DNA of 64,000 bases, from positions 4,955,001 through 5,019,000 of the forward strand of contig NZ_CP050699.1 of assembly GCF_005116675.2 (NCBI RefSeq), given 5' to 3'. The notes below the pieces were generated by a model, which was not told the origin of the DNA, did no database searches, and was given only the letters and a program-made list of their open reading frames with translations. Shown one piece after another: positions 17,811 through 27,413 of the stretch (position 1 is the first letter of the stretch; the number at the start of each line of letters is the position of its first letter). This DNA is from Desulfosediminicola ganghwensis. Lineage in GTDB: Bacteria; Desulfobacterota; Desulfobulbia; Desulfobulbales; Desulfocapsaceae. The translations under genes and the position numbers were made by a program.

Positions 17811-20336
17811 TCATTCCCGCCAGAGAATAAAATTGATTTCTACAGGCACTGAGGCATCCGCATGATATGGTATCACTCTCGGAGTGTAGTCTTGTGCAGA
17901 TCGCCCTTTTGATACAACTGCATGATATTGATAGCCGATAACAGACCCTGATAGCCTCTCACCACGATCCATGGTGATGCGGACGGGATTCGAATCAGGT
18001 GACAGCGGGTCAGCATACAATTCAACCCTAACTGCTGACGGATGCACCTCACCCAGATAGACTTCAACGAGAAACAAGTTTCGCACGGAAGACTCCTCGA
18101 CAGTGCATTGCCCAAAACGCAGCTGCTGCCAGTGACTAAGAAGAGTAAGATGCCACTCATCCAGGGCGGTTGCAAGACTACCATTGTCTGCGGCCCTCCG
18201 TTGATACGCCGCTGCTGCCGGCACATAGTAATCGCTGGTGTACTCTCGCACCATCCGATTGCAGGAAAATAGTGGCGTCAGTCGTGCCATGCTATGCCGC
18301 ATTCTGGTCACCCATGCCGTGGGAATGCCGCGTTCGTCGCGGGTGTAGAATGCCGGTACCACTTCCTCCTCCAGCAGCATATACAATTCTTCAGCCTCTT
18401 TGGCATCCCAGGCGGGATCGTGATCGTGCTCCTTTCCATCACCAAGTGACCAACCTACTCCAGGTTCATAGGCCTCGGCCCACCAGCCATCAAGTTCGGA
18501 CAAGTTGAGCCCTCCGTTAACCAGCACCTTCATTCCACTGGTACCGCAGGCTTCCCAGGGCCGGCGAGGTGTATTCAACCACAGATCAACACCCTGGACC
18601 AGTTCAGCAGCAAGGCCCATATCATAATCCTCAAGGAAAACTCCATGCTCACGCACTTCCGGTCGGCGCAAATACTCACTCCATTCGCGGACCAGCCTTT
18701 TTCCTTCTTCATCCTGAGGATGTGCCTTACCGGCAATAATAAGCTGAACAGGATGCTGTGGGTGCGTGAGTAGGTGGGTCAATCGTTCCGGGTCGGTAAG
18801 TAGCAACCCTGGTCTCTTGTAACTGGCAAAGCGGCGAGCGAAGCCGATTGTCAGCACATGCGGATCAAGCGTCTCACGGCATTGCCGAAGATCTTTTTCA
18901 GACAGGCGGCAAGCTTCCTGCTGGCAAATTAGACGACGGCGCACCGCTGTAATGAGCGGTTGGCGTGCCTCATTGCGCATAGTCCACAATTTTTCATCGT
19001 CAACGTTTTTCAAGGCATACTCGACGGTTTCCAGGGTGCTGAACCAGCTGCCCTTGCCGCACCGTTCAGTCCAGAGCGTATCGGCAGCCGCAGAATCCCA
19101 CGATGGCACGTGCACACCGTTTGTGACATGTCCTATGGGGATTTCCTGTTGGGGCCAACGGGGAAAGAGGGGACGAAAAATTTGACGGCTCACCTCTCCG
19201 TGCAAGCGACTGACGCCGTTTGTCCTACCGCAGCCCCGGAGTGCGAGATATGCCATGTTAAAGGAATCATGGTTCTCGGCCTCCCGTGAACATCCCAACG
19301 AGAGTAGAGCTTCCATGGATATGCCGAGCGTCTTCGTATATTCGGAAAAATATTGCGTCATAAGCCCTGGTGGGAAACGATCAAAACCTGCTGCTACGGG
19401 CGTATGGGTTGTAAATATATTGCCAGCCCTGGTTGCCTGAAAAGAAATACTGAATGAACGATCATGCTGATCCATAAACCGGCGGGCTCGCTCCAGCACG
19501 ACGAAAGCGGCATGCCCTTCATTGAGATGACATACCGAAGGTGATATCTTCAGTGCGTCCAGCAACCGCCAGCCGCCGATACCCAAAACGATTTCCTGTC
19601 GCAGGCGCATTTCGGTTCCGCCACCATACAATTCACCGGTGATGCCACGGTCGCCCGGCGCATTGAGCAGATCGTTACTGTCGAGCAAATACAGAGGAAC
19701 TCTTCCAACCTGCGCCAGCCAGCCACGTAAATGCAGTGTCCGGCCGGGCAGTTCGACACTGACCCGTAGCCATTCGCCATCCGGGCCCTGGAGAGGGAGC
19801 ACCGGCAGCATGGTGGGATTGTTGAACGGAAAAAATGCCAGCTGTACCCCATTGGTGTCAAGCGCCTGACGAAAATACCCCTGCTGATAGAGCAGTCCAA
19901 TACCCACCACGGGAATACCCAGATCACTTGCAGTCTTGAGGAAATCCCCTGCGAGCACACCCAAACCGCCCGAATAGATGGGCAGTGCATCACTTAAACC
20001 GAATTCCATGCTGAAGTAGACCACAGATCCCAGGCGATCACTTCCATACCTCTCATCATACCATGTGGGCTGTCTCATATACGCCTGTCGATACGCCAGC
20101 TGGTTCCGAAGTTCCTCCATAAAGGCTGGATCGGCAGCCAACGTTTCCAACCGCATTCTCGAAACACTTTCCAGAATCAGCCATGGATCTTCCGTACCTT
20201 CCCAGATCTCCGGATCAATTGCCCGCCATAGAACATCGGCACAATGATTCCAGTTCCATCGCAGATCCAGCGCCAAGTCCGTCAGCCCTTTAAGCGAAGC
20301 TGGTAGAGACCGGGGCAGGTATCGTTCGGGGTTCAT
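17811..20336 (-). CDS. glgP: Alpha-glucan phosphorylase (GT35)
   Basis: Releases glucose-1-phosphate from glycogen or maltodextrin using phosphate and pyridoxal phosphate. 841 residues. An N-terminal DUF3417-type segment (LALDLRWNWNH) precedes the catalytic core: VVYFSMEFGLSDALPIYSGG, VCHLNEGHAAF, TTHTPVAAGFDRF and the PLP site EACGTSGMK near residue 605. This is the short, non-regulated bacterial/archaeal type; about 100 residues after the core form an extra beta-rich domain. AAGGAGG lies six bases before the ATG. It ends a minus-strand stress cluster (gpmA'-ftsH', hsp20, coiled-coil, usp'), suggesting glycogen mobilisation during stress. Confidence 0.93.
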   Translation of the reverse strand: MNPERYLPRSLPASLKGLTDLALDLRWNWNHCADVLWRAIDPEIWEGTEDPWLILESVSRMRLETLAADPAFMEELRNQLAYRQAYMRQPTWYDERYGSDRLGSVVYFSMEFGLSDALPIYSGGLGVLAGDFLKTASDLGIPVVGIGLLYQQGYFRQALDTNGVQLAFFPFNNPTMLPVLPLQGPDGEWLRVSVELPGRTLHLRGWLAQVGRVPLYLLDSNDLLNAPGDRGITGELYGGGTEMRLRQEIVLGIGGWRLLDALKISPSVCHLNEGHAAFVVLERARRFMDQHDRSFSISFQATRAGNIFTTHTPVAAGFDRFPPGLMTQYFSEYTKTLGISMEALLSLGCSREAENHDSFNMAYLALRGCGRTNGVSRLHGEVSRQIFRPLFPRWPQQEIPIGHVTNGVHVPSWDSAAADTLWTERCGKGSWFSTLETVEYALKNVDDEKLWTMRNEARQPLITAVRRRLICQQEACRLSEKDLRQCRETLDPHVLTIGFARRFASYKRPGLLLTDPERLTHLLTHPQHPVQLIIAGKAHPQDEEGKRLVREWSEYLRRPEVREHGVFLEDYDMGLAAELVQGVDLWLNTPRRPWEACGTSGMKVLVNGGLNLSELDGWWAEAYEPGVGWSLGDGKEHDHDPAWDAKEAEELYMLLEEEVVPAFYTRDERGIPTAWVTRMRHSMARLTPLFSCNRMVREYTSDYYVPAAAAYQRRAADNGSLATALDEWHLTLLSHWQQLRFGQCTVEESSVRNLFLVEVYLGEVHPSAVRVELYADPLSPDSNPVRITMDRGERLSGSVIGYQYHAVVSKGRSAQDYTPRVIPYHADASVPVEINFILWRE

Positions 20337-20499
20337 GGTCCGCCTCCTTCAGTCAGTTTGAATACTCCAGTTATCATCTCATAGTCTTTCAAAAAGCTAG
20401 TTTTCAGTTTCTGGATCCGCATCCGTTTACGGTTAGCTGGATTACTTGTAGTTTGTCCTGAGTGACATTCAAGGCAGCTCTTGCTCTCTCAGCACTTGA

Positions 20500-20733
20500 C
20501 TACCTATATGGATTTATAACCAATACCGGGCATGGAGCCTTTCTGAGAAATTGTTCGGAGATACTGCCGAGAACAATTTCACCCTGTGTCTGTTGGCCAT
20601 GGGTCCCGACAATGATCATATCGGCCTTCTGGCTCTCTGCATGGGTGAGAATTTCACTGACAATATCACCAGCTACCACAATTATGTGATATTTTCGGCA
20701 TTCACGGGCAGCATTAATGATGCCCTTCAAAAG
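20500..20733 (-). pseudogene. Universal stress protein (UspA) C-terminal fragment
   Basis: The frame reads LLKGIINAARECRKYHIIVV, then GDIVSEILTHAESQKADMII and the ATP-binding loop VGTHGQ...LGSISEQFLRKAPCPVLVI. This is the second half of a Usp domain including the G-x2-G-x9-G(S/T)-type loop. The first ~70 residues (with the ATP-binding Asp) are missing: upstream sequence belongs to the coiled-coil gene in another frame. A deletion has apparently fused the two loci. No start codon remains at the right place. Confidence 0.75.
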
Positions 20734-21010
20734 TGGAGATGACATCTTGAAGGGAATCCTGCAATGCTTTCCAGGTATCCTCAACCCCTTCCATAATTTG
20801 CTCCGACACACTGTCCTGAGTCCGATTCAATTCGAGCAACCGCTGCTTTGCTTCTTCAATTCTCTGTTCCAGCAAATCAATACGTCCGACATTTTCGGAT
20901 CAAACACTACCTGCTACGCTTTTGATGTTAGCTTTGAACTCAGCAAGTTTGACTTGTGCCAGTTCAACATCGTTTTTAAGCTTTTCCTGTAATTTTTTTT
21001 TATCACTCAT
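20714..21010 (-). pseudogene. Small coiled-coil stress protein gene with in-frame TGA
   Basis: GAGGAG precedes ATG 21010. The frame encodes a charged coiled-coil (MSDKKKLQEKLKNDVELAQV...) and hits TGA at 20900-20902, then continues in the same frame with RIDLLEQRIEEAKQRLLELN and EGVEDTWKALQDSLQDVI to a stop at 20714. Across the TGA it has the layout of short (~80-100 residue) soluble coiled-coil proteins that often neighbour usp and hsp20 genes. The TGA most simply arose from CGA (Arg). Selenocysteine is unlikely in such a protein. Its 3' end overlaps the usp fragment. Confidence 0.65.
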
Positions 21011-21648
21011 TGTATTCTCCTCAAATAAAGAAAGGTGAGACGATCGTATGCGTTCAGCAGCACCCCATCTTCGCACGATCAGGCTGTCGTGCAGAGGACT
21101 CATCTGAATACTCATGGCAGAACCTGTCTTCCACATGAGATGCAGCAGAAGTGTACCTATAATCTTAGTTCAGCAATTCCCATGCTAAGTGCCCGATACC
21201 AGCTCTCTCTACACCCCATCACTCTGCATTTTTAGTATAATTCACTTATGCCGCCTCCTCTGAATGTGTGTCGTCACCCACAGGCTAAAGGTCATATTTA
21301 ACCACTTGGGCAAATATGACCTTTAGACCCTCACTGTCGATGCAGCCATTCCCATTTTATTGGAGCATCTTGTATGCGACGCAATGCTTAGTGCTCACTG
21401 TTGTGCTTCACTTCAAGCTCTCGCAAAGGGAATAAAATATGCGAAAAGCTGACAATGTCATGGCTGTCCTGTAATGCTTCAGTTGGAAATGGAGAATCCA
21501 TTGTTTTGAGTTGGTTGGCCATCCTGATAGCTGGACAAGAGAGTTTATATGATCTTACGTTATCGGCTTGTAAACGTTCAGCAGTGAACCGGCTGGGAAA
21601 AGCAAGTGCTTTTCCCAGGTCCTATTGATAGTTAGAATTCATTTCTTG
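21011..21648. other. Spacer inside the stress cluster
   Basis: About 640 bases without a recognisable gene, probably deletion debris between hsp20 and the coiled-coil gene. It contains the strong inverted repeat at 21285-21326. Confidence 0.5.
21285..21326. repeat. 15-bp perfect inverted repeat
   Basis: Arms CTAAAGGTCATATTT (21285-21299) and its exact complement (21312-21326) flank a 12-base spacer. There is no T-tract. It may be an operator, a hairpin terminator or the end of a small element. No second copy was noticed in the window. Confidence 0.75.
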
Positions 21649-22089
21649 TTACTCTACTTTAATCTCAATGGCTTTTTGCTTTACCTCCTCAGTCTTCAGA
21701 ATCTGCAGGTTCAGCATGCCATCCTTGAACGAAGCCTTGATGTTCTTTTCATCGACATTGTCGGGCAAGGTAAAACTCCGGGTGAAGATTCCGAAAGATC
21801 GTTCGATTCGATGGATTTTTTTTCCTTTCTCCTCTATCTCCTGTTTTCTCTCCCCCCGAATCGTCAAGATACCATTGTCTACTGTAACCTTGACATCTTC
21901 TCTATTTACCTCGGGAATTTCTGCTTTGATTACGAATGCCTTATCGGTCTCAATGATGTCTACACGGGGAGCCCAATCCCCTGCAGCAATAACCTCTTGG
22001 CTTCCCGCTCGAGGTTGCCCTACAGCTCTCGTGTAGCGTTCGACCATATCCTCAATTTCTCGCCATGGATCCCATCGTACTATTGCCAT
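21649..22089 (-). CDS. Hsp20/alpha-crystallin small heat-shock protein
   Basis: 146 residues from ATG 22089 (GGAGG upstream). ATP-independent holdase that binds unfolding proteins. The alpha-crystallin domain spans roughly residues 45-140 (WAPRVDIIETDKAFVIKAEI, GILTIRGERKQE, then the conserved A-x-x-x-GML as ASFKDGMLNLQI). The N-terminus MAIVRWDPWREIEDM is typical of bacterial class A proteins. The C-terminal tail has an I-x-I-like IEIKVE. It lies between the gpmA-ftsH chimera and damaged stress genes and appears intact. Confidence 0.93.
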   Translation of the reverse strand: MAIVRWDPWREIEDMVERYTRAVGQPRAGSQEVIAAGDWAPRVDIIETDKAFVIKAEIPEVNREDVKVTVDNGILTIRGERKQEIEEKGKKIHRIERSFGIFTRSFTLPDNVDEKNIKASFKDGMLNLQILKTEEVKQKAIEIKVE

Positions 22090-22159
22090 AATGAACCTCC
22101 ATATTTGCGGGCATTTGTTTTCCCAACTGGACGATTCCCGCATTCAGCCCATCAGGGGG

Positions 22160-22756
22160 TTACGTGGATTTCTCTGTGTTTCCAGAATGGTCAACATTTT
22201 CATTATCGCTTTTTCCGGCGCTGTTCGAGGATGGCTGCTCGGGAGATATGTTCGCCATTCCCGATGGGGCTACTGACAGCATCTTCCTCAGCTCCTCTCC
22301 CTGCACGCTTTCCTTTTCAAAAAGGATATGGGCCAGATCATTCAAGACACCCTGCGCTCTGAGAGAAGCTTCATTGATAATGTTGGCCAGGTCCGCCCCG
22401 ACAAAACCCGGTGTGCGACCGGCGATTTTGCCGAGGTCGACATCGGGACCAAAAATCACATTTCTGGAATGGATCTTCAGGATGGCTTCACGTCCATGGA
22501 TATCCGGTCGGTCGACCAGGACCTGCCGATCGAGTTCGTCCAAAACGATCCATAGCGTTCGAATAGCTCGCTTGAGTAAAGAGGTGTAGGCGACATCGAA
22601 CCGGTATCCCGCCTCGCGCAAGGCAGCACCAGCCTTATGTGCCTCGGCGATTCCGGCTTCGGCAAGGTCTACGTCTTGCCAACCGGTAAAGCGGTTCTGC
22701 TGGTTCCAGTCACTTAACCCGTGCCGCAGGAGTACAAGTTTGTGCCTGCTCTCCAT
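22160..22756 (-). pseudogene. In-frame deletion chimera: gpmA 5' part joined to two ftsH pieces
   Basis: One open frame of 198 codons with GGGGAG before the ATG. Residues 1-78 are the N-terminus of 2,3-bisphosphoglycerate-dependent phosphoglycerate mutase ([18 protein letters not shown] with the catalytic His, then [15 protein letters not shown]). From about residue 76 it becomes Fts[20 protein letters not shown] and [17 protein letters not shown] (second region of homology and AAA lid). Near residue 135 it jumps again to the FtsH C-terminus ([16 protein letters not shown]). FtsH normally has the same FDRQV phrase, so the first join probably used short homology. Both parent proteins lack essential parts; the chimera is probably inactive. 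Confidence 0.8.
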
Positions 22757-23677
22757 AATTGGCTCCCCTGATCCAGGAGATAAGAATTCAAGATTTTGGG
22801 ATATTGAGCTTTCACTCTGTCAGTTGATCCTGGCCTGCATGCGAGTCATGTGTAGTCATATGCGTCCACCACGAACATGTTGTGCACCAGCATTCACTAT
22901 CTGGGATATTGAATTTTTAGAGCCACCTTTTCGGCCTTTCGCAATTATTAAGCCGAAACCTGATTGGCGGACATGAATCGATGATTTCTAGTTGGGTAAA
23001 TATCGTATTATCGGATAGATGCACTTTCGAGCAATGTTCGCTAATTACCCTTCGGCCTAATACACCACAGTCGTTAAAATTATATAGCCTCTTCTGTATG
23101 TTCTCAAAGAAAAATTCTGATTTCTAGGCTTTAATAAAAGTTGGCCATTGGGTGAAAACTCGACCAACAGCCCTGCTGCATTAGGACTGCTAAGACAGTT
23201 TGCTAAAGCTATTAGCTGCGTACGACCAAAGAGATGGGGGGCGCCGATCCGGACCATCTTCAAACAGTTTGAAGTAGACTCAAGCTTGAAAAGTGATGTA
23301 TATCCCCTGCACAACAGGGTGTGTCTCGTTGGCTTTGGAGCAGTATCATCAGCTCGAACCACCCCGGAACGATTGAAGGAGATGGGGCAGCCATCCTCGA
23401 TGGAGACAGCAATAGATTTATCCTGGCAATACATTGCCGTGGATTCTTCACCTCGGTTTACCTTGTTCCTGAATCTCTTCGAAGGGAAAATATCGGTCAT
23501 GCCGTGGAAAGCTGGATGAGCAATGTCCTCTAAAATACTAGCCGCACAGAAGAAATACTCCGAGCTGCAACCTGGAAAGTGGAAGCTACTATGCTGGCAT
23601 GGCCTGCAGAGAGGGAAGAAATATTGAAAGATAAACGTGCATGAAATACGTGCATAGAAGTGACATGAGAAATGTGC
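22757..23677. other. 0.9-kb spacer without recognisable gene
   Basis: Open frames on both strands around 23057-23533 lack ribosome binding sites and similarity I can recognise. Likely decayed sequence at the edge of the stress island. Confidence 0.5.
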
Positions 23678-24448
23678 TTACATATAGCTGGTCACATCTC
23701 GAACCCTTGCTCGACCGGGCGGGATAGGAACCTCGTTGGGATGACCTAATACCACGACACAATAGACCATATGATAGTCAGGGGCCTGCAGCAATCGACG
23801 CAATCGGCGCTGATCAACCAACTCGCACTGATACATCACGCACGCTCCCAGGCCGAGAGCATGGGCAGCCAAAAGCATATTTTGTATGGCCATTCCCGCA
23901 TCCAGCGCGGGAGCATTTTTTTCCCCATAAAAACGTTCATCTATGGCCACATAGATTTTTATGGGCGCTTTTTGCAGCAGACTCTCATTGCTGCTATCTC
24001 CCTCGATGATGGCCACCGGAATGTTTTCCACCACATAAAAGTGATACGGCATTTTATGGAAAGCACTTGGGGCGTAGAGGGCGGACTCTATTATTTTTTC
24101 TATATCGGCTCGCAGTACCGGCTGTTTTTTCCAGAATCGTATTGAACGTCTATTTCGAATTACGGCAAATATGCCCTGTTCATATTCTTCATAGTGACCA
24201 GCAACGGTGCTTTTCGGCAGAGTAATGTATTTGCCGTCCTTTGAACACCAGAGCGTATAGCGCTTGAGCATCTTCTTTGCCCAGCCGATATCAGGCCCCG
24301 CAGGATAGTCATTTTCCACCCAGGCATTCAGCAGTATTTTTAGAGAGGCATACGCGTCCCGCCCCCCATCTTTATCATCACACTTGGTTGCCATATCGAT
24401 GGCATGTGCTTCACTGCGAATAAACTGGCTCAACTGGTCTTTGTCCAT
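23678..24448 (-). CDS. Nitroreductase family protein with N-terminal helical extension
   Basis: 256 residues. Residues ~95-256 are an FMN-dependent nitroreductase-like domain: FAVIRNRRSIRFWKKQPV (FMN phosphate contact), SALYAPSAFHKMPYHFYVV, APALDAGMAIQNMLLAAHAL-GLGACVM, and a late VVLGHPNEVP. The first ~90 residues (AIDMATKCDDKDGGRDAYAS...) are unrelated helices without a cysteine cluster, so this is not the ferredoxin-fused type. Substrate unknown. No strong ribosome binding site is visible at the ATG. Monocistronic. Confidence 0.85.
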   Translation of the reverse strand: MDKDQLSQFIRSEAHAIDMATKCDDKDGGRDAYASLKILLNAWVENDYPAGPDIGWAKKMLKRYTLWCSKDGKYITLPKSTVAGHYEEYEQGIFAVIRNRRSIRFWKKQPVLRADIEKIIESALYAPSAFHKMPYHFYVVENIPVAIIEGDSSNESLLQKAPIKIYVAIDERFYGEKNAPALDAGMAIQNMLLAAHALGLGACVMYQCELVDQRRLRRLLQAPDYHMVYCVVVLGHPNEVPIPPGRARVRDVTSYM

Positions 24449-24685
24449 GGCTGTCGCTTCACTTGGGGATCCGGGCAGGCGTCCCCCTCCTGCTCCCTCC
24501 TTTCAAGAGATTCGCTCCCGGGAACCCTGCAATCAGACTGCATCACACCAACCTGCCACAATCGTATTTTATCATTGCAATACAATTACATAGATCATAA
24601 CAGCAGTGTAGCACACTTTACAGCCAGCGGGACTTCTTTTTTTATCGACAACACGTTTTCCCTTGAAGAAGTTGAGCAAACAGTG

Positions 24686-24859
24686 CTAGGAGTCTGTCGG
24701 ACTAAGCCCTTTTCGGCCAACTCATCGTTATCGAAGAAAAATCAATGCTCGCAGATAAGCGAACGAAGTGAGACTTCGATATCAATAATATGGCTCCGCT
24801 TAATTTTCCTTCGATGCCTCGATTTGAGTGAAAATCGCAATAGTCCGACAGGCTCCCAG
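24686..24859. mobile_element. MITE-like element with 19-bp imperfect terminal repeats
   Basis: The left end CTAGGAGTCTGTCGGACTA and the inverted right end match at 17 of 19 positions. Inside, ATCGAAGAAAAAT (24730 region) and its near complement (24804 region) make the ends fold together further. About 174 bases, no coding capacity. The ends look like those of a transposon whose transposase is absent. It sits 40 bases before the fadL start and may influence its promoter. No clear target duplication was found. Confidence 0.65.
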
Positions 24860-24899
24860 GATGCCGCCTGATTCCCCTACCTACAGAAAGGATTGATTT

Positions 24900-26111
24900 A
24901 TGAAACAGATAGACAGTAGATTTATTTTCGCAGCTCCATTTATTTTAGGTGCTGCCATGGCCACCAATGTTGATGCGGCAGGATTTCAACTCAGCGAACA
25001 CTCTGCTAACGGCCTGGGACGTGCCTATGCCGGCGAAGCAGCAACTGTGGAAAACAGCAGTGTGATTTTCAGAAATCCCGCAGCTATGAGCTATTTTGAT
25101 CGTACTGCCATCTCGGTCGGTGCCGTCTACATCAAGCCCGCAATTAACATCGACGGGGACTCTGCAATTTACGGGTCTGCCCATCAGAATGACGCAGCCA
25201 ATGGCGGCTTGTTGCCCAACCTCTCAGTGGTGCATCCCCTGAAAAATGATTGGTGGGTCGGTATTTCCTTGGGCTCGAACTTTAATACAGGTGTGGAATA
25301 TGACTCCGACTTCACAGGTTCTCATTTTGGGGATCTTGCTGAAATTACCACGGCAGACATAAACTTCAGCCTTGCCAGAAAGATCACCGACACTTTGAGT
25401 ATCGGTGCGGGATTAAGCGCTATCTGGGGAGAAGGCAGAGTGAAAAGTTCATTGCCACTATCCCTTGGTGGGGCGACTCTTCTCGACCTGGAGGGCGATG
25501 ACTGGACCTGGAACTGGAACATCGGCGCCATGTGGCAGATTAACCGGGACAACCGACTTGGAATTACCTACAAGCATCACGCGACGTTAGATCTGGAAGG
25601 AACGGCTATTTCCGAGGTAGGTTTGCCCTCGGGTAACGGTAAGCTACCGCTTGAACTACCCGCAATGGTTGAGGTTGCAAGTTTTCACCAACTTACTGAC
25701 AGGCTCGCCCTGCACTTTGGTATCAACTGGTCGAGCTGGTCCCGTTTCGAATCTCTCACCGCAGATATCGAAGGTAGCATCGTTGAAGTCAAGCGGGAAG
25801 ACTGGCAGGATACGTTTAAGTTCAGTGTTGGCACTACCTATCAACTTAATGAAGCCATCATGCTGCGTGCCGGTTTCGCGTATGATCAGCCAGCCGCAGA
25901 TGAAGAACACCGTACCATCACCATTCCCGATTCAGACAGGTTCTGGTATAGCGCAGGAATCGGTTACGCCATCAGCACCAATAGCGTAATCGATCTCGGT
26001 CTAACCTATATTCATTTCCTGGGTACTGATATCCACGAGTCATTCACTCCGCCAACGGGAAGCGGGCTTCCTGCCGATGACTTGGACGTCAGTGCCAGCG
26101 GGCATGCCTGA
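24900..26111 (+). pseudogene. fadL: FadL-like outer-membrane protein, 5' part (split by IS3)
   Basis: A FadL/TodX-type transporter for long-chain fatty acids or hydrocarbons. Signal peptide residues ~1-27, then the mature N-terminus AGFQLSEHSANGLGRAYAGE and NPAAMSYFDRTAIS (the NPA motif of the family). The barrel runs normally to SASGHA and then stops in the terminal repeat of an IS3-type element at 26109. Joining across the element and one GCC target copy gives ...SGHAWLIGAQYSYQF and a stop, a perfect FadL ending with terminal Phe. The truncated form lacks the last strand and the signal for outer-membrane assembly, so it is probably non-functional. Confidence 0.9.
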
Positions 26112-26138
26112 TCTTGCAACAATAAAGTGGAACCCTAG

Positions 26139-26342
26139 TTAAGCCGTTTTGTCCCTATCCCACCACTCCTGCTCAAAAAGAGCTGGTGCTTTGTAACCGT
26201 TCGTCGAGTGCTTCCTCTGACGATTAAAATAGACCTCTATATAGTTGAACAGTGAATGCTCGGCTTCCAATTTGTCGCGAAATTTCACGTGATGAGTCAG
26301 CTGTGTCTTCAAAGAGGCAAAGAAGGATTCAGCGACTGCATT
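26139..26342 (-). pseudogene. IS3 transposase orfB, 3' part
   Basis: Reads NAVAESFFASLKTQLTHHVK (with the catalytic Glu of the DDE triad) through the usual IS3 tail FNRQRKHSTNGYKAPALFEQ to a stop at 26139. It joins exactly to the 5' part at 27627 if the IS110 element is removed, giving the canonical GNCWDNAVAESFF. Confidence 0.9.
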
Positions 26343-26354
26343 GACGCTCCTATG

Positions 26355-27413
26355 TCAAGAGGTCAAGGCGGCATCTTCCAAATCAGCCAAAATTAATGGG
26401 TACAATTCTCTGACAATATAACGTTTCAAACAACGATGTATCTCTTTCACGGATTTTCCTTCTGCAGTTCTACGAGCGACATAAACCTGGGTGCGTGGAT
26501 CACTCCTCATGCGTACCATGGCGATCGTCCAGAGAGCATTGTTTGCAGCTCGGTTACCACCTCTATTCAGGCGGTGACGGACTGTTTTCCCAGAAGATGC
26601 TTCCAAAGGGTTAACACCGCACAACGATGCAAGTGCTGATTCACTTCGTAAACGTTCAGGATTATCGCCGGCTACAGATAGCAATATGGCAGCTGTTTGA
26701 GGCCCGACACCAAACTGCTTACGCACCCGCGTAGCTGCTTTTGCAGTCAATTGTTCCAGATCTTTGTCTAATAACTTCAGTTCTTCTGTCAAGTATAACC
26801 AGCGCTTAGCAAGGAGGCGAAGTGTTGTTGCCAAGGTTTTCGACCAGTTTGTTTCACCCAAAGAACGAAGGCGTGCACAGCATTTCGCACACTCGGCAGC
26901 ATTTGATTTCCATAATCTTGATCTTATTTCATCTGGCGCAGAAATTAACAAGCCTCTTAGCTGGTTGATTGTCTGTGTCCTGGATTTAACCGTGCTACGT
27001 CGAGCAACTGAAATAATACGCATTGCTTCTGCTGCACCTGACTGTGATTTTGGAACTGCACAGTCGGTACCTGATAAAACGGTGCGGGCTGCACTCTCAG
27101 CATCTGTTGGATCAGATTTTCCACGAAATCGGCGCATTGAACGATCTGGTCGATTAATTTCCAGAACTAAAACATCCTCCGCAGCAAGATACCTGGCCAG
27201 GCCCGCACCATAAGTTCCAGTACCTTCAATCCCCGCTCTTTGCAGGTCTCCAAAAGATCGAGCCCATTTAGCTAATTGTTTATATCCTTTTGAATTAGCT
27301 GTAACTGATAAATGACCTAAAAGTTTGCCTACGCTATCAATGACGACTCCAATGTGCTGGTCCAAGTGGGTATCAACACCAAGGATTACCTCACGTGTCA
27401 GTTGGCTGCTCAT
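26355..27413 (-). CDS. IS110 family transposase (nested element)
   Basis: 352 residues. DEDD domain: Asp in ILGVDTHLDQHIG, Glu in AGIEGTGTYGAGLARYL, then KSDPTDAESAARTVLSG with the last acidic residues. C-terminal half: FGVGPQTAAILLSVAGDNPE, CGVNPLEASSGKTVRHRLNR-GGNRAANNALW, the transposase_20 region with the conserved Ser. AGGAGG lies a few bases before the ATG. The frame is intact. Ends only 12 bases inside the element's right end. Confidence 0.92.
   Translation of the reverse strand: MSSQLTREVILGVDTHLDQHIGVVIDSVGKLLGHLSVTANSKGYKQLAKWARSFGDLQRAGIEGTGTYGAGLARYLAAEDVLVLEINRPDRSMRRFRGKSDPTDAESAARTVLSGTDCAVPKSQSGAAEAMRIISVARRSTVKSRTQTINQLRGLLISAPDEIRSRLWKSNAAECAKCCARLRSLGETNWSKTLATTLRLLAKRWLYLTEELKLLDKDLEQLTAKAATRVRKQFGVGPQTAAILLSVAGDNPERLRSESALASLCGVNPLEASSGKTVRHRLNRGGNRAANNALWTIAMVRMRSDPRTQVYVARRTAEGKSVKEIHRCLKRYIVRELYPLILADLEDAALTS

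Noticed and set aside
20900-20902. TGA as selenocysteine in the coiled-coil gene
   Set aside because: The protein is a soluble coiled-coil with no redox motif, and I see no SECIS-like hairpin at the required short distance; a nonsense mutation is simpler.
23057-23533. Overlapping frames on both strands in the 22.8-23.7 kb spacer
   Set aside because: Neither strand shows a start signal or family motif; left as an empty spacer.
24900-26111. Intact FadL with a naturally short C-terminus
   Set aside because: The frame runs into an IS3 terminal repeat and the missing final strand is found in frame beyond the element.
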